The position numbers and the translations under genes were made by a program. Positions 8,146-16,670 of a stretch of 49,589 bases of DNA are shown here, one piece after another (position 1 is the stretch's first letter; each line of letters opens with the position of its first letter). The stretch is from an uncultured Lachnoclostridium sp. (GTDB lineage Bacteria; Bacillota; Clostridia; Lachnospirales; Lachnospiraceae), in the NCBI GenBank assembly GCA_930986645.1, contig CAKNJS010000016.1, positions 1-49,589 on the forward strand. The letters are read 5' to 3'. The notes under the pieces are model-generated. The model was not told the DNA's origin. It saw nothing but the letters and a program-made list of their open reading frames with translations, and did not search any database.

Positions 8146-9429
8146 ATGTTCGCTGACAGAGCTAAAATATATATCAGATCCGGCAAGGGCGGTGACGGAC
8201 ACTGCAGCTTCCGAAGAGAACTCTACGTGCCCAACGGCGGACCGGACGGCGGTGACGGCGGCCGGGGCGGTGATCTGATCTTTGAAGTAGACGAAGGACT
8301 TAATACCCTGTCTGACTACCGCCACAGACGCAAATATGCAGCCGGAGACGGAGAGCCCGGCGGGAAGCGCAGATGCCACGGTAAAGACGGAAAAGATCTT
8401 GTGCTGTATGTACCGGAAGGCACCGTCATCAAAGAAGCAGTCTCGGGAAAAGTCATTGCAGATATGTCGGGAGAGAACCGTCGTCAGGTTGTATTAAAAG
8501 GCGGAAAAGGCGGCCTTGGCAATCAGCACTTTGCAACCGCAACCATGCAGGTTCCGAAATACGCGCAGCCCGGACAGCCGGCACGTGAACTTGAGGTCAA
8601 CCTTGAACTTAAAGTAATTGCCGACGTCGGACTGATCGGTTTCCCGAATGTAGGAAAATCCACCCTCCTTTCCAGAGTGACAAACGCAGAACCGAAGATT
8701 GCGAATTACCATTTTACTACACTGAGCCCTAATCTCGGTGTCGTGGATCTGGATGGAGCAAAGGGATTTGTTATGGCTGATATTCCCGGGCTTATTGAAG
8801 GAGCTTCCGAGGGAGTTGGTCTGGGCCATGAATTTCTCCGCCATATCGAGCGGACAAAGCTTATGATCCATGTGGTCGATGCCGCCGGAACAGAAGGCAG
8901 GGATCCTATCGATGACATTTATAAGATCAATGCAGAACTCGAGGCTTACAATCCGGATATTGCAAAACGCCCGCAGGTGATTGCAGCCAACAAGACAGAC
9001 TTGATCTATGATCCGGAGGAAGATCCGGTAGAACGCCTGAAACAGGAATTCGAGTCGAAGGGAATCCGCGTTTTTCCGATCTCCGGAGCTACAGGAAAAG
9101 GAGTATCCGAACTTCTCTATTATGTAAGCTCACAGCTTGATACTATGGACCGCACTCCTGTAGTATTTGAACAGGAGTATTTTCCGGAGGACGAGCTGAT
9201 CTATGAAGAGCTTCCTTATACAGTTGCAGTAGAAGACGGCATGTACGTTGTAGAGGGACCGAAGATCGAGAAAATGCTCGGTTATACGAATCTCGATTCT
9301 GAGAAGGGCTTTGCATTCTTCCAGAAGTTTTTAAAGGAGACTGGTATTCTCGACGCATTGGAAGCAAAAGGCATTCAGGAGGGCGATACAGTCAGAATGT
9401 ATGGCCTGCAGTTTGATTATTATAAATAA
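8146..9429 (+). CDS. obgE: GTPase ObgE/CgtA
   Basis: A 427-residue Obg GTPase, involved in 50S subunit assembly and stress control. The glycine-rich Obg fold is at residues 1-158 (GGPDGGDGGRGGD). The G domain follows, with the P-loop GFPNVGKST (165-173), switch TTLSPNLG, DIPGLIEGA (212-220) and NKTD. The C-terminal OCT domain occupies about residues 345-427. It starts at an ATG after AAAGGAG, downstream of the rpmA terminator. No separate promoter was recognised, so it may depend on read-through. Confidence 0.96.
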   Translation: MFADRAKIYIRSGKGGDGHCSFRRELYVPNGGPDGGDGGRGGDLIFEVDEGLNTLSDYRHRRKYAAGDGEPGGKRRCHGKDGKDLVLYVPEGTVIKEAVSGKVIADMSGENRRQVVLKGGKGGLGNQHFATATMQVPKYAQPGQPARELEVNLELKVIADVGLIGFPNVGKSTLLSRVTNAEPKIANYHFTTLSPNLGVVDLDGAKGFVMADIPGLIEGASEGVGLGHEFLRHIERTKLMIHVVDAAGTEGRDPIDDIYKINAELEAYNPDIAKRPQVIAANKTDLIYDPEEDPVERLKQEFESKGIRVFPISGATGKGVSELLYYVSSQLDTMDRTPVVFEQEYFPEDELIYEELPYTVAVEDGMYVVEGPKIEKMLGYTNLDSEKGFAFFQKFLKETGILDALEAKGIQEGDTVRMYGLQFDYYK

Positions 9430-9488
9430 ACTGCTGTCTTAAATTGTAAAACTTATAACAGTTATCACAGATAAAGAAGGAGAGAACG

Positions 9489-9782
9489 ATGACAACAAAA
9501 CAGAGAGCTTATTTAAAAAGCCTTGCCATGACAATGGAACCGATCTTTCAGGTTGGAAAATCCAGCATGACACCGGGGCTCACAGAAGCAATCTCAGAGG
9601 CGCTTGAAGCACGGGAATTGATCAAGATCAGTGTCCTTAAGAACTGTGCCGATGATCCCCGCGAACTGGCTGAAATAATCGCAGAGCGCACGCGTTCGCA
9701 GATTGTTCAGGTCATTGGCAAGAAAATCGTGCTTTACCGCGAGGGAAAAGACGATAAAAAGAAGATCGTCCTCCCCCGGTAG
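9489..9782 (+). CDS. yhbY: CRM-domain RNA-binding protein YhbY
   Basis: A 97-residue protein consisting of one CRM domain (MTTKQRAYLKSLA...FQVGKSSMTPG...GKKIVLYRE). YhbY associates with pre-50S ribosomal particles. AAGGAGAG precedes the ATG. It stands between obgE and nadD, the usual place in Firmicutes. Confidence 0.93.
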   Translation: MTTKQRAYLKSLAMTMEPIFQVGKSSMTPGLTEAISEALEARELIKISVLKNCADDPRELAEIIAERTRSQIVQVIGKKIVLYREGKDDKKKIVLPR

Positions 9783-9800
9783 ATACACAGGGTGAATAAT

Positions 9801-10415
9801 ATGAAAATAGGAATCATGGGCGGTACGTTCGACCCGATCCATATCGGGCATCTTCTCCTCGGTGAATTTGCATATGAAAACTTCCGTCTGGATGAAATAT
9901 GGTTTCTCCCCAACGGGAATCCGCCGCATAAGACAACAGATGAGAGCGGGGTGTCTCTGAACGACCGCATTGAGATGGTAAAGCTTGCAACGGACGATGT
10001 TCCGTATTTTCATCTGAATCTCTATGAGGCGACGGCAAAAAAGCATTCGTACACCTACAGTACAATGAAAGCGCTGCGTAAAATGTATCCGGAGCATGAA
10101 TTTTTCTTCATACTCGGCGCCGATTCGCTTTTTTCCATCGAGCAGTGGAAAAACTTCCGCGAGATTTTTCCTTCCTGCACGATCCTCGCGGCAATGAGGG
10201 ATGATAAAGACACAGAGAGTATGCAGACCCAGATCCGTTATCTCAACGAAAAGTACGGGGCGGATATCCGTCTCCTTCAAGCACCGCTTGTTGAGATTTC
10301 CTCTACTACAATACGCAGAAGAGCGGAGAAGGGCCTTAGTATCCGCTATATGGTGCCGGACGTTGTATCAGAATATATTCAAAGCAACGCTCTCTATAAA
10401 ATAAAATCAGAGTAA
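9801..10415 (+). CDS. nadD: nicotinate-nucleotide adenylyltransferase
   Basis: A 204-residue enzyme that makes deamido-NAD from nicotinate mononucleotide and ATP. The nucleotidyltransferase motif GGTFDPIHIGH is at residues 7-17 and the C-terminal ISSTTIRRR motif is intact. The ATG at 9801 has AGGGTG 7 bases upstream; an in-frame GTG at 9792 would add three residues. It lies 18 bp after yhbY and 17 bp before yqeK, an arrangement common in Firmicutes. Confidence 0.95.
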   Translation: MKIGIMGGTFDPIHIGHLLLGEFAYENFRLDEIWFLPNGNPPHKTTDESGVSLNDRIEMVKLATDDVPYFHLNLYEATAKKHSYTYSTMKALRKMYPEHEFFFILGADSLFSIEQWKNFREIFPSCTILAAMRDDKDTESMQTQIRYLNEKYGADIRLLQAPLVEISSTTIRRRAEKGLSIRYMVPDVVSEYIQSNALYKIKSE

Positions 10416-10432
10416 AGGAGAATCTGACAGTT

Positions 10433-10999
10433 ATGACAGAAGAGCTTCTGGAGATCCGCAAAGATCTGTCTAAAAAACTCAAAAAAGAACGCTTTGAACA
10501 TACAATAGGTGTCATGTATACTGCATCTTCTCTTGCAATGTGCTATGGTGAAGACATTCAGAAAGCGCTGACATCAGGACTTCTTCATGACTGCGGTAAA
10601 TATTGTTCTGCAAAAGATCAGATCAAACTGTGCAGAAAATACGATATTCAGCTCACGAAATCAGAACTGGAGATGCCGGCACTTGTCCATGCAAAACTGG
10701 GTGCTTATCTGGCCCGCCATGAATATAAGATCAAGGATCAGGGAATCCTTGATGCGATCACCTATCATACAACAGGAAGGCCGGACATGACACTGCTTGA
10801 AAAGATCATATATATTGCTGACTATATTGAACCAAACCGTAAAATCATTCCCGGACTTGAAGAAATCCGCGGTATTGTATTTCAGGATATCGACAGGGCA
10901 GTATATCTGTCCGCGAAAAATACTGTCCGGTATCTGAATGACGGCGGGAAAGCAGTAGATCCCGCGACAGTAAGCACCTGTGAATATTATAAGAAATAA
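10433..10999 (+). CDS. yqeK: HD-domain hydrolase YqeK (symmetrical Ap4A hydrolase)
   Basis: A 188-residue HD-domain protein with the metal motif LLHDCGK (His52, Asp53) and further HD-type histidines in the VHAKLGA and YHTTGR segments. YqeK proteins split diadenosine tetraphosphate into two ADP. AAAGGAG precedes the ATG. It lies between nadD and rsfS, as in Bacillus subtilis. Confidence 0.92.
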   Translation: MTEELLEIRKDLSKKLKKERFEHTIGVMYTASSLAMCYGEDIQKALTSGLLHDCGKYCSAKDQIKLCRKYDIQLTKSELEMPALVHAKLGAYLARHEYKIKDQGILDAITYHTTGRPDMTLLEKIIYIADYIEPNRKIIPGLEEIRGIVFQDIDRAVYLSAKNTVRYLNDGGKAVDPATVSTCEYYKK

Positions 11000-11054
11000 A
11001 AAGAATAGATAATATAATAAAAGCACCGTTTTTAATCATAGAAGGAGGTATGAA

Positions 11055-11411
11055 ATGAATCAGTCAAAAGAGATGGCGCGCATCGCATATGATGCACTCA
11101 GCGACAAAAAAGGGGAAGATATCAAAATCATTGATATCACTGGAGTCTCCGTACTCGCTGACTATTTCATTATCGCAAACGGAAACAGCGACAGCCAGGT
11201 AAATGCTCTTGTTGACAATGTGGAGGAAGAGTTGCATAAGGCCGGCTATCATCTCAAACAGCGCGAGGGACACGCAAATTCAAGCTGGATCCTGCTCGAT
11301 TTCGGCGACATTATCGTCCATGTATTCGACAAGGAGAACCGCCTGTTCTATGATCTGGAAAGGATCTGGAAGGACGGAAGAGATATCACGCTTGAAGAAC
11401 TTGCAGAATAA
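11055..11411 (+). CDS. rsfS: ribosome silencing factor RsfS
   Basis: A 118-residue protein of the RsfS/Iojap family, with the typical segments IIDITGVSVLADYFIIANG, GHANSSWILLDFGDIIVHVF and FYDLERIW. RsfS binds L14 and blocks subunit joining when nutrients are short. AAGGAGG lies just before the ATG. It is the last gene of the plus-strand block and is followed by a long hairpin shared with the convergent lexA gene. Confidence 0.95.
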   Translation: MNQSKEMARIAYDALSDKKGEDIKIIDITGVSVLADYFIIANGNSDSQVNALVDNVEEELHKAGYHLKQREGHANSSWILLDFGDIIVHVFDKENRLFYDLERIWKDGRDITLEELAE

Positions 11412-11424
11412 GACACAATAGACT

Positions 11425-11483
11425 ATAAAAAAGGCAGTCTGTAGTTTAAAAAATCTACAGACTGCCATTCTTTATTCTTTTTA
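11425..11483. terminator. bidirectional terminator between rsfS and lexA
   Basis: A perfect 12-bp stem, GGCAGTCTGTAG (11433-11444) with CTACAGACTGCC (11455-11466), loop of 10. It is followed by a T-rich tract on the plus strand and preceded by an A-run (11427-11432) that serves as the T tract for lexA on the minus strand. Confidence 0.9.
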
Positions 11484-11504
11484 GAGCAAACTCTACGTTA
11501 GGTA

Positions 11505-12122
11505 TTATTTAAAAAGTCTGATCACACCAATCACTTTTCCGAGAATGGATACTTCCTTTACAATAATCGGATCCATGAAATCATTTTCCGGCTGGAGACG
11601 ATATACGCCTTCTTCTTTATAGAACGTCTTTACAGTCGCACTGTCGTCGACAAGGGCTACAACCATATCACCATTAGAAGCAGTATGATCTTCCTCGACC
11701 AGTACCATATCGCCGTCAAGGATGCCTGCATTGACCATGCTTTCTCCTTTTACTTTCAGCATAAACGTCTGTTTATTCGGCATATGTTCGATCGGAATAG
11801 GGAAGTAGTCCTCAATGTTTTCCTGAGCCAGAATCGGCTGGCCCGCTGCAACCTGACCAATAATAGGAACATTGACCATCTCGCGTCTTGTAAGATTAAA
11901 ATTGTCATCCAGAATCTCGATAGCTCTAGGTTTCGTCGGATCTCTTCTTATGTATCCGTTCTTCTCGAGAGTCTCAAGGTGCGAATGGACAGAAGAAGTA
12001 GATTTCAGATTGACCGCCTCGCATATCTCACGGACAGCCGGCGGAAACCCCCTCTGCAGAATCTGCATCTTAATATATTCTAATATTTCCTGCTGTTTTT
12101 TGCTTATCTTTCCTTTAGCCAT
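11505..12122 (-). CDS. lexA: LexA repressor
   Basis: A 205-residue SOS repressor. The N-terminal winged helix-turn-helix spans about residues 1-70. The self-cleavage bond is Ala93-Gly94 in GQVAAGQPI, and the catalytic dyad is Ser128 (GESM) and Lys165 (SATVKTF). RecA-stimulated autocleavage relieves repression. GGAGG precedes the ATG. It is divergent from a YneA-like gene, and the shared region carries several LexA-box-like sites, so it very likely represses both itself and its neighbour. Confidence 0.97.
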   Translation of the reverse strand: MAKGKISKKQQEILEYIKMQILQRGFPPAVREICEAVNLKSTSSVHSHLETLEKNGYIRRDPTKPRAIEILDDNFNLTRREMVNVPIIGQVAAGQPILAQENIEDYFPIPIEHMPNKQTFMLKVKGESMVNAGILDGDMVLVEEDHTASNGDMVVALVDDSATVKTFYKEEGVYRLQPENDFMDPIIVKEVSILGKVIGVIRLFK

Positions 12123-12148
12123 AACTTCCTCCGATAATTTTACTACTT

Positions 12149-12154
12149 ATTATA
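12149..12154 (-). promoter_or_regulatory. -10 box of lexA
   Basis: A perfect TATAAT on the minus strand, 27 bases before the lexA start. No good -35 box is visible at the right distance; the first LexA box lies about 37 bases upstream of it, consistent with autoregulation. Confidence 0.45.
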
Positions 12155-12190
12155 CTACCACAGCGGTTATGAAAAAGCAAACATTTGTTG

Positions 12191-12280
12191 CGAAAATATG
12201 TTCGATTTTCTATTGACAAACAGATGTTCGCGCACTATAATACCAAATATAGAACAGCTGTTTGCATGAATAAGTGTTCG
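12191..12280. promoter_or_regulatory. cluster of four LexA-box-like operators
   Basis: Against the Gram-positive SOS box CGAAC-N4-GTTCG the region holds CGAAAATATGTTCG (12191-12204, one mismatch), CAAACAGATGTTCG (12217-12230, one mismatch), AGAACAGCTGTTTG (12251-12264, two mismatches) and TGAATAAGTGTTCG (12267-12280, two mismatches). The second box lies inside the spacer of the plus-strand promoter and the third just past its -10 box, so LexA bound there would block it. Confidence 0.8.
12213..12241 (+). promoter_or_regulatory. consensus promoter of the YneA-like gene
   Basis: TTGACA at 12213-12218 and TATAAT at 12236-12241, both perfect, with the ideal 17-base spacer. Such a strong promoter fits a gene held off by a repressor. 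A LexA-box-like site overlaps the -35 end and spacer. Confidence 0.85.
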
Positions 12281-12369
12281 ATTTAAAGTATACTTGTATA
12301 CAAACTTATTTATGCTGTTGAAAGGGTTAAATGAGTATTAGTTTCTAAAGATAAAGAAGGGGTTTCAAT

Positions 12370-12708
12370 ATGAAAAAGAGAGTATCACGCAATTCCGCTA
12401 AAAAACGTTTCAGGAGAATTTTTACAGGTATTATTTTAATGATGGTCATCTGCGTAACATTCGGTGCATTTCTTGTATCTGCACATGAGAAGACATCTGC
12501 CGGTGATGCTGTATATAAATATTACAAGAGCATTGAGATCCAGCCCGGGGATACACTTTGGGGAATCGCTGAAGATACAATGACAGATGAATATGATTCT
12601 GTCGTTGAATACGTACAGGTTCTTAAAGATATGAATAATCTGGATTCGGATAATATAGAGGCAGGTCAGGATCTGATCATAGCCTACAATGATTCCGTAT
12701 TATATTAA
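12370..12708 (+). CDS. YneA-like SOS cell-division suppressor, LysM protein
   Basis: A 112-residue protein with a basic N-terminus, one membrane segment (about residues 17-38) and a LysM domain outside the membrane (IQPGDTLWGIAEDT...AGQDLIIAY). In Bacillus subtilis the gene divergent from lexA, yneA, encodes a protein of the same layout that delays septation during SOS. Position, promoter and LexA-box-like sites support the same role here. Direct sequence identity to YneA is probably low, so the symbol is withheld. Confidence 0.8.
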   Translation: MKKRVSRNSAKKRFRRIFTGIILMMVICVTFGAFLVSAHEKTSAGDAVYKYYKSIEIQPGDTLWGIAEDTMTDEYDSVVEYVQVLKDMNNLDSDNIEAGQDLIIAYNDSVLY

Positions 12709-12760
12709 TGGTATCAATATACATCCCTATGTATTGATATATATTATACACCCACTTAAT

Positions 12761-12801
12761 GGCCGGAGCAGTACTGGAAAAGTCTGATCCGGCCTCTTAT
12801 C
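12761..12801 (+). terminator. probable terminator after the YneA-like gene
   Basis: GGCCGGA (12761-12767) pairs with TCCGGCC (12788-12794), followed by TCTTATCT. A second, AT-rich hairpin lies just before it, directly after the stop codon. The T tract is imperfect. Confidence 0.55.
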
Positions 12802-12847
12802 TATACATTTTAATCTATACGTCAAATACCGATTTTTCCAAAAGATA

Positions 12848-12876
12848 TGGACAAAATCAGCCTGTTCAGCTATAAT
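12848..12876 (+). promoter_or_regulatory. promoter of the tyrosine recombinase gene
   Basis: TGGACA at 12848-12853, a 17-base spacer and a perfect TATAAT at 12871-12876, ending 62 bases before the start codon. Confidence 0.65.
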
Positions 12877-12938
12877 ATATCCGTAAATGGACAATTTTGT
12901 TGAATTTCAACTTTTTATTGATAAGGGGCTAAATAATT

Positions 12939-14024
12939 ATGGGGACATCAGAAACTAAAGAAACAACAACATCAAAATCTTATCATGAACAGAAATATAT
13001 TGACAATACGTTACGGCTCAGGTCGATCCTTAAGACATTGCCGCCGTTTGCAAAAGATTATTTTCGTGCAATCGAACCGACTACATCGGCAAGGACCCGC
13101 ATTTCCTATGCATACGATATTCGTGTTTTCTTTCATTTTTTAATGGAAAATAATCCTGTGTATAAGAATTACAGTATCGATCAGTTTACTCTGCAGGATC
13201 TGGAGCGTCTGGAGCCCGTTGATATCGAGGAATATCAGGAATATCTTAAGGTATACGAAAATGATGAAAAGAAACAGATCACGAACACGGAAAAAGGACT
13301 TGCGCGCAAGATGTCGGCTCTGAGGAGTTTTTACGGCTATTTCTACAAGAGACAGGCGATCACCAAGAATCCGGCTTTACTCGTCGATATGCCGAAACTG
13401 CACGATAAGGCCATCATCCGTCTCGATACTGATGAGGTGGCCAAGCTTCTCGATTATGTGGACCACGGCGGAGACAATCTTACCGGCCAGCGCAAAGTAT
13501 ATTACGAAAAGACAAAGAACCGTGATCTTGCAATCCTGACCCTTCTTCTCGGAACGGGTATCCGTGTATCTGAATGTGTCGGACTCGATATACAGGACGT
13601 AGATTTCAAAAACAACGGGATCAAAGTGACACGGAAAGGCGGGAATGAAATGGTTGTCTACTTTGGTGAAGAAGTCGAAAACGCCCTCAAGACTTATATG
13701 TATACGACACGCAAGACTACTATCCCCCTCCCCGGCCACGAGAATGCTCTTTTTCTCTCTACCCAGAGGAAACGCATGGGCGTGCAGGCTGTCGAGAATA
13801 TGGTTAAGAAATATGCCCGCGAGGTGACTCCGAACAAAAAAATCACACCGCATAAGCTTCGCAGCACCTACGGTACAGCCCTCTACAAAGAGACAGGCGA
13901 TATTTATCTTGTGGCCGACGTACTTGGGCATAAAGACGTCAATACGACCAAAAAACACTATGCGGCGATCGATGAGAACCGCCGCAGGCAGGCTGCGGGA
14001 GCTGTCAAGCTTCGTGAAGTTTGA
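12939..14024 (+). CDS. XerC/XerD-like tyrosine recombinase
   Basis: A 361-residue site-specific recombinase. The SAM-like N-terminal DNA-binding domain is at about residues 35-150. The catalytic domain has all expected residues: Arg209 (GTGIRVSE), Lys233 (TRKGG), His305 and Arg308 (PHKLRST), His331 (LGHKD) and the nucleophile Tyr341 (KKHYA). Xer enzymes resolve chromosome dimers at dif. It is longer than classical XerC/D (about 300) because of a 30-residue N-terminal extension and an insertion near residues 105-120. It stands in a core context with no att repeats or excision gene, so a housekeeping role is more likely than an element integrase. Confidence 0.85.
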   Translation: MGTSETKETTTSKSYHEQKYIDNTLRLRSILKTLPPFAKDYFRAIEPTTSARTRISYAYDIRVFFHFLMENNPVYKNYSIDQFTLQDLERLEPVDIEEYQEYLKVYENDEKKQITNTEKGLARKMSALRSFYGYFYKRQAITKNPALLVDMPKLHDKAIIRLDTDEVAKLLDYVDHGGDNLTGQRKVYYEKTKNRDLAILTLLLGTGIRVSECVGLDIQDVDFKNNGIKVTRKGGNEMVVYFGEEVENALKTYMYTTRKTTIPLPGHENALFLSTQRKRMGVQAVENMVKKYAREVTPNKKITPHKLRSTYGTALYKETGDIYLVADVLGHKDVNTTKKHYAAIDENRRRQAAGAVKLREV

Positions 14025-15764
14025 TCAAAATTCGTTTCTTACCCGCTTTAAAACAAGTACATAGAGCCGGGACAGGTTGCGGGCATACTGTGTCATCAGA
14101 GAAGAAAGTTCCGGCTCTCCTTCTATGTAACGCTGATACTTCATTTCCTCAATTTTTTTCAACTTTTTCTCTTTTTTCAGGTGCAGCATCTCCTGAATCT
14201 GGTTCAATACATAATCTGTGTATAGAATATACTGCTCCATAATCTTTCCAGCTTCTGCTCCCCTTTTTTTGTGTTTGATCTGGAAGAACATCTGCTGGAT
14301 CTCGGAAGCCATGCACCATGTAATATTCAGGATCCTATTATAGTATGACCTGTCTTTTTCGTCCTTTTCCACTTTCGGCAGGTCATTTCTTATCTGTCCC
14401 AGAACCGTATGATACTGGATCTGAGCATCACAGATCCGCCAATAATCCAGCTGGTTTGTAAGAGAGTCTTCCAGCATACGCAGATACATATGATGCATAT
14501 GAAATAAAAGCTGCAGATTATAACGCACCTGACTTACCAGACTTGTGGGAAAGAAAAATCTGTTTATGACCAGCACGAAGAGAACTGCAGACACGATATA
14601 GGCCATGCGAAGGAAAACAGCCATTGTCTCTCCTATTGCAAGCGTTGTCATAGACAGTGCAAAACAGGTGACGAACAGCGCATGTATGATCGTCCCCGGT
14701 GTTGCTGTGTACATACAGGTAACCATGATCCCCGCAAGAATCAGATGCGATGACATTGTATTACAGAACGGCAGAATAAGTGCGACAATGACACATCCGG
14801 CCGCAGTTCCGAGAAAACGTGTGCGCATTCGGTAATTACTGTCCTCATACATAGGGCGCAGAAGAAGAAATGCATTCATGACAAACCAATAGGAATGGGA
14901 GTCTTTGGACAACAGATTAAACGTCATTCCTGCCATAAGTACAACACTCATCCGCAGTGCAAAACGCATCTCAAATGTGTCAGGACGGGCAAGACTCCGG
15001 GACTGTTCGTCTGCAGGCATGATAATACTGCTCTGTGTCGACACAAGATAAAGGGTTCTCTGGATCAGAAGTGCAAACATATACTGAAGTTTTCCTTCTG
15101 AGGTCACGATATGCTTTTTTCCCCGCTTATTATTTGCCTCCTGATACAGGACCCGCTGAAGCCGGAAAAGATCTCTAAGGTCTCCTCTGATATCCTGTCC
15201 GTTCAAAAACTTTTCCAGCGTACACCCGAAAAGCTGCATGATCTTTCTCTCGGTACATATGCTCTGTCTGCCTCTGTTTATGTACTGGTACAGCCGTATA
15301 GTTATAAAGACGAAAATACAGCAGAATACCATAGCCTCAAACTGCGTTATAAACCCGCTCCAGCCTGCCGGTATAAACTGCATGAATGTAAATGTCATCA
15401 GCGTAGAAAAATATCCCAGCTGGTTAAACTGTGATGCTTTTGTAAAGATGAGCCAGAACGGCACAACAAGATTCAGGAGCAGTGACAGAATAATATTCCA
15501 TGTAGCGGTATATGCAAGACACAGCAGGAATATCTGCTGGACAAGCAGTTTTGCCAGAGCTCCAGCCGGTATATTTCTTTTTTTATAATTTACCTGAAAT
15601 ACGACCGTAACAAGAGAAACGATCATGGTATACTGCATTCCGAAAAAGTAAATTACCGAATAAAACAGAATAAGGAAAAAGACTATGACAGGAAGAGCCT
15701 TCAGGAATTTTTTCCATACACTTTCCGCCTGCTCATAAAATTGCGGCAGTCTGACTTCTTTCAT
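14025..15764 (-). CDS. FUSC-family membrane protein
   Basis: A 579-residue membrane protein with two blocks of hydrophobic segments (about residues 22-155 and about 268-400), each followed by a soluble helical part; the conserved second block has the FRMRF..GT-AGC-type signature (MRTRFLGTAAGCVIVA). This layout is that of the FUSC / aromatic-acid exporter (YccS-like) family; the substrate is unknown. AAGGGGTG precedes the ATG. Its stop codon directly abuts the stop of the convergent recombinase gene, with no base between and no terminator. It is divergent from ttcA. Confidence 0.78.
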   Translation of the reverse strand: MKEVRLPQFYEQAESVWKKFLKALPVIVFFLILFYSVIYFFGMQYTMIVSLVTVVFQVNYKKRNIPAGALAKLLVQQIFLLCLAYTATWNIILSLLLNLVVPFWLIFTKASQFNQLGYFSTLMTFTFMQFIPAGWSGFITQFEAMVFCCIFVFITIRLYQYINRGRQSICTERKIMQLFGCTLEKFLNGQDIRGDLRDLFRLQRVLYQEANNKRGKKHIVTSEGKLQYMFALLIQRTLYLVSTQSSIIMPADEQSRSLARPDTFEMRFALRMSVVLMAGMTFNLLSKDSHSYWFVMNAFLLLRPMYEDSNYRMRTRFLGTAAGCVIVALILPFCNTMSSHLILAGIMVTCMYTATPGTIIHALFVTCFALSMTTLAIGETMAVFLRMAYIVSAVLFVLVINRFFFPTSLVSQVRYNLQLLFHMHHMYLRMLEDSLTNQLDYWRICDAQIQYHTVLGQIRNDLPKVEKDEKDRSYYNRILNITWCMASEIQQMFFQIKHKKRGAEAGKIMEQYILYTDYVLNQIQEMLHLKKEKKLKKIEEMKYQRYIEGEPELSSLMTQYARNLSRLYVLVLKRVRNEF

Positions 15765-15775
15765 ACCAACACCCC

Positions 15776-15804
15776 TTGTAATTCTTGCTTACGATCAGTA
15801 TAAT
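15776..15804 (+). promoter_or_regulatory. promoter of ttcA
   Basis: TTGTAA at 15776-15781, 17-base spacer, perfect TATAAT at 15799-15804, about 40 bases before the start codon. Confidence 0.65.
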
Positions 15805-15844
15805 ATAAAAATATGTATCAAAAGAGAAAGGATCCGACAAAATT

Positions 15845-16591
15845 ATGCAGTTACAGCGTTTACTAAGCTATACAAGAAAAGCCGTTGATGAATATGATAT
15901 GATACAGGATGGCGACCATATTGCAGTTGGGATATCCGGCGGGAAGGACAGCCTGACACTTCTCTATGCTCTTCACGGACTCCGGCGCTTTTATCCAAAG
16001 AAATTCGAACTCAGCGCCATAACAGTGGATCTGGGATTTGAAGATTTTGATCTATCCCCGATCCAGTCTCTCTGCAATGAAATGCAGGTCCCGTACAGGA
16101 TCGTCAAGTCCGAAATTTATGATATTCTTTTTAATATACGAAAAGAAACCAATCCATGTTCTCTCTGCGCTAAAATGCGGAAAGGAGCCCTGAATCAGGC
16201 AATCAAAGAAATGGGATGCAATAAAGTTGCTTATGCTCATCATAAAGATGATATTATAGAAACAATGCTTCTTTCACTTATCTTTGAAGGCAGGTTTCAT
16301 TCATTTTCACCGAGGACATATCTGGATCGTATGAATCTTACTGTAATCCGTCCGCTTATGTTTGTCGATGAAATGGATGTTATCGGTTTTAAAAATAAGT
16401 ATAACCTTCCTGTAGTCAAGAGCAAATGTCCTGTCGACGGCTACACAAAGCGTCAGTATGCCAAAGAGCTGCTGAAACAGCTTAATACGGAGCATCCCGG
16501 TACCAGAGAGAGAATGTTCCACGCGATCCTGTCCGGGAATCTGGCCGGCTGGCCGGAACGCCATATACATAACCGTGCAAAGAATAACTGA
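15845..16591 (+). CDS. ttcA: tRNA 2-thiocytidine synthetase TtcA family protein
   Basis: A 248-residue PP-loop ATPase with SGGKDS at residues 31-36. Cys105 and Cys108 (PCSLCAKMRKG) together with Cys195 (KSKCPVDG) match the three ligands of the 4Fe-4S cluster in TtcA, which installs 2-thiocytidine in tRNA using ATP. The HHKDD motif (132-136) is also typical. A long hairpin follows the gene. A related PP-loop thiolase with another target cannot be excluded. Confidence 0.8.
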   Translation: MQLQRLLSYTRKAVDEYDMIQDGDHIAVGISGGKDSLTLLYALHGLRRFYPKKFELSAITVDLGFEDFDLSPIQSLCNEMQVPYRIVKSEIYDILFNIRKETNPCSLCAKMRKGALNQAIKEMGCNKVAYAHHKDDIIETMLLSLIFEGRFHSFSPRTYLDRMNLTVIRPLMFVDEMDVIGFKNKYNLPVVKSKCPVDGYTKRQYAKELLKQLNTEHPGTRERMFHAILSGNLAGWPERHIHNRAKNN

Positions 16592-16598
16592 ATCCTGA

Positions 16599-16637
16599 GA
16601 AATCTCCCGGCAGATACCTGTTCTGCCGGGAGATTTC
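16599..16637. terminator. long hairpin between convergent genes
   Basis: A perfect 15-bp stem, 16599-16613 with 16623-16637, and a 9-base loop. It lies just after the ttcA stop and before the convergent cytidylate-kinase-like gene. Neither side has a good T tract, so it is a non-standard terminator or an mRNA 3-prime protecting structure. Confidence 0.6.
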
Positions 16638-16670
16638 TGTATCACCCATATTGCGTAACGCACATTTTTA

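Noticed and set aside
12939..14024. Integrase of the 34.9-40.6 kb island or of a prophage
   Set aside because: It is 21 kb away in a core context, with no flanking repeats, excisionase or phage genes. A Xer-type role fits better.
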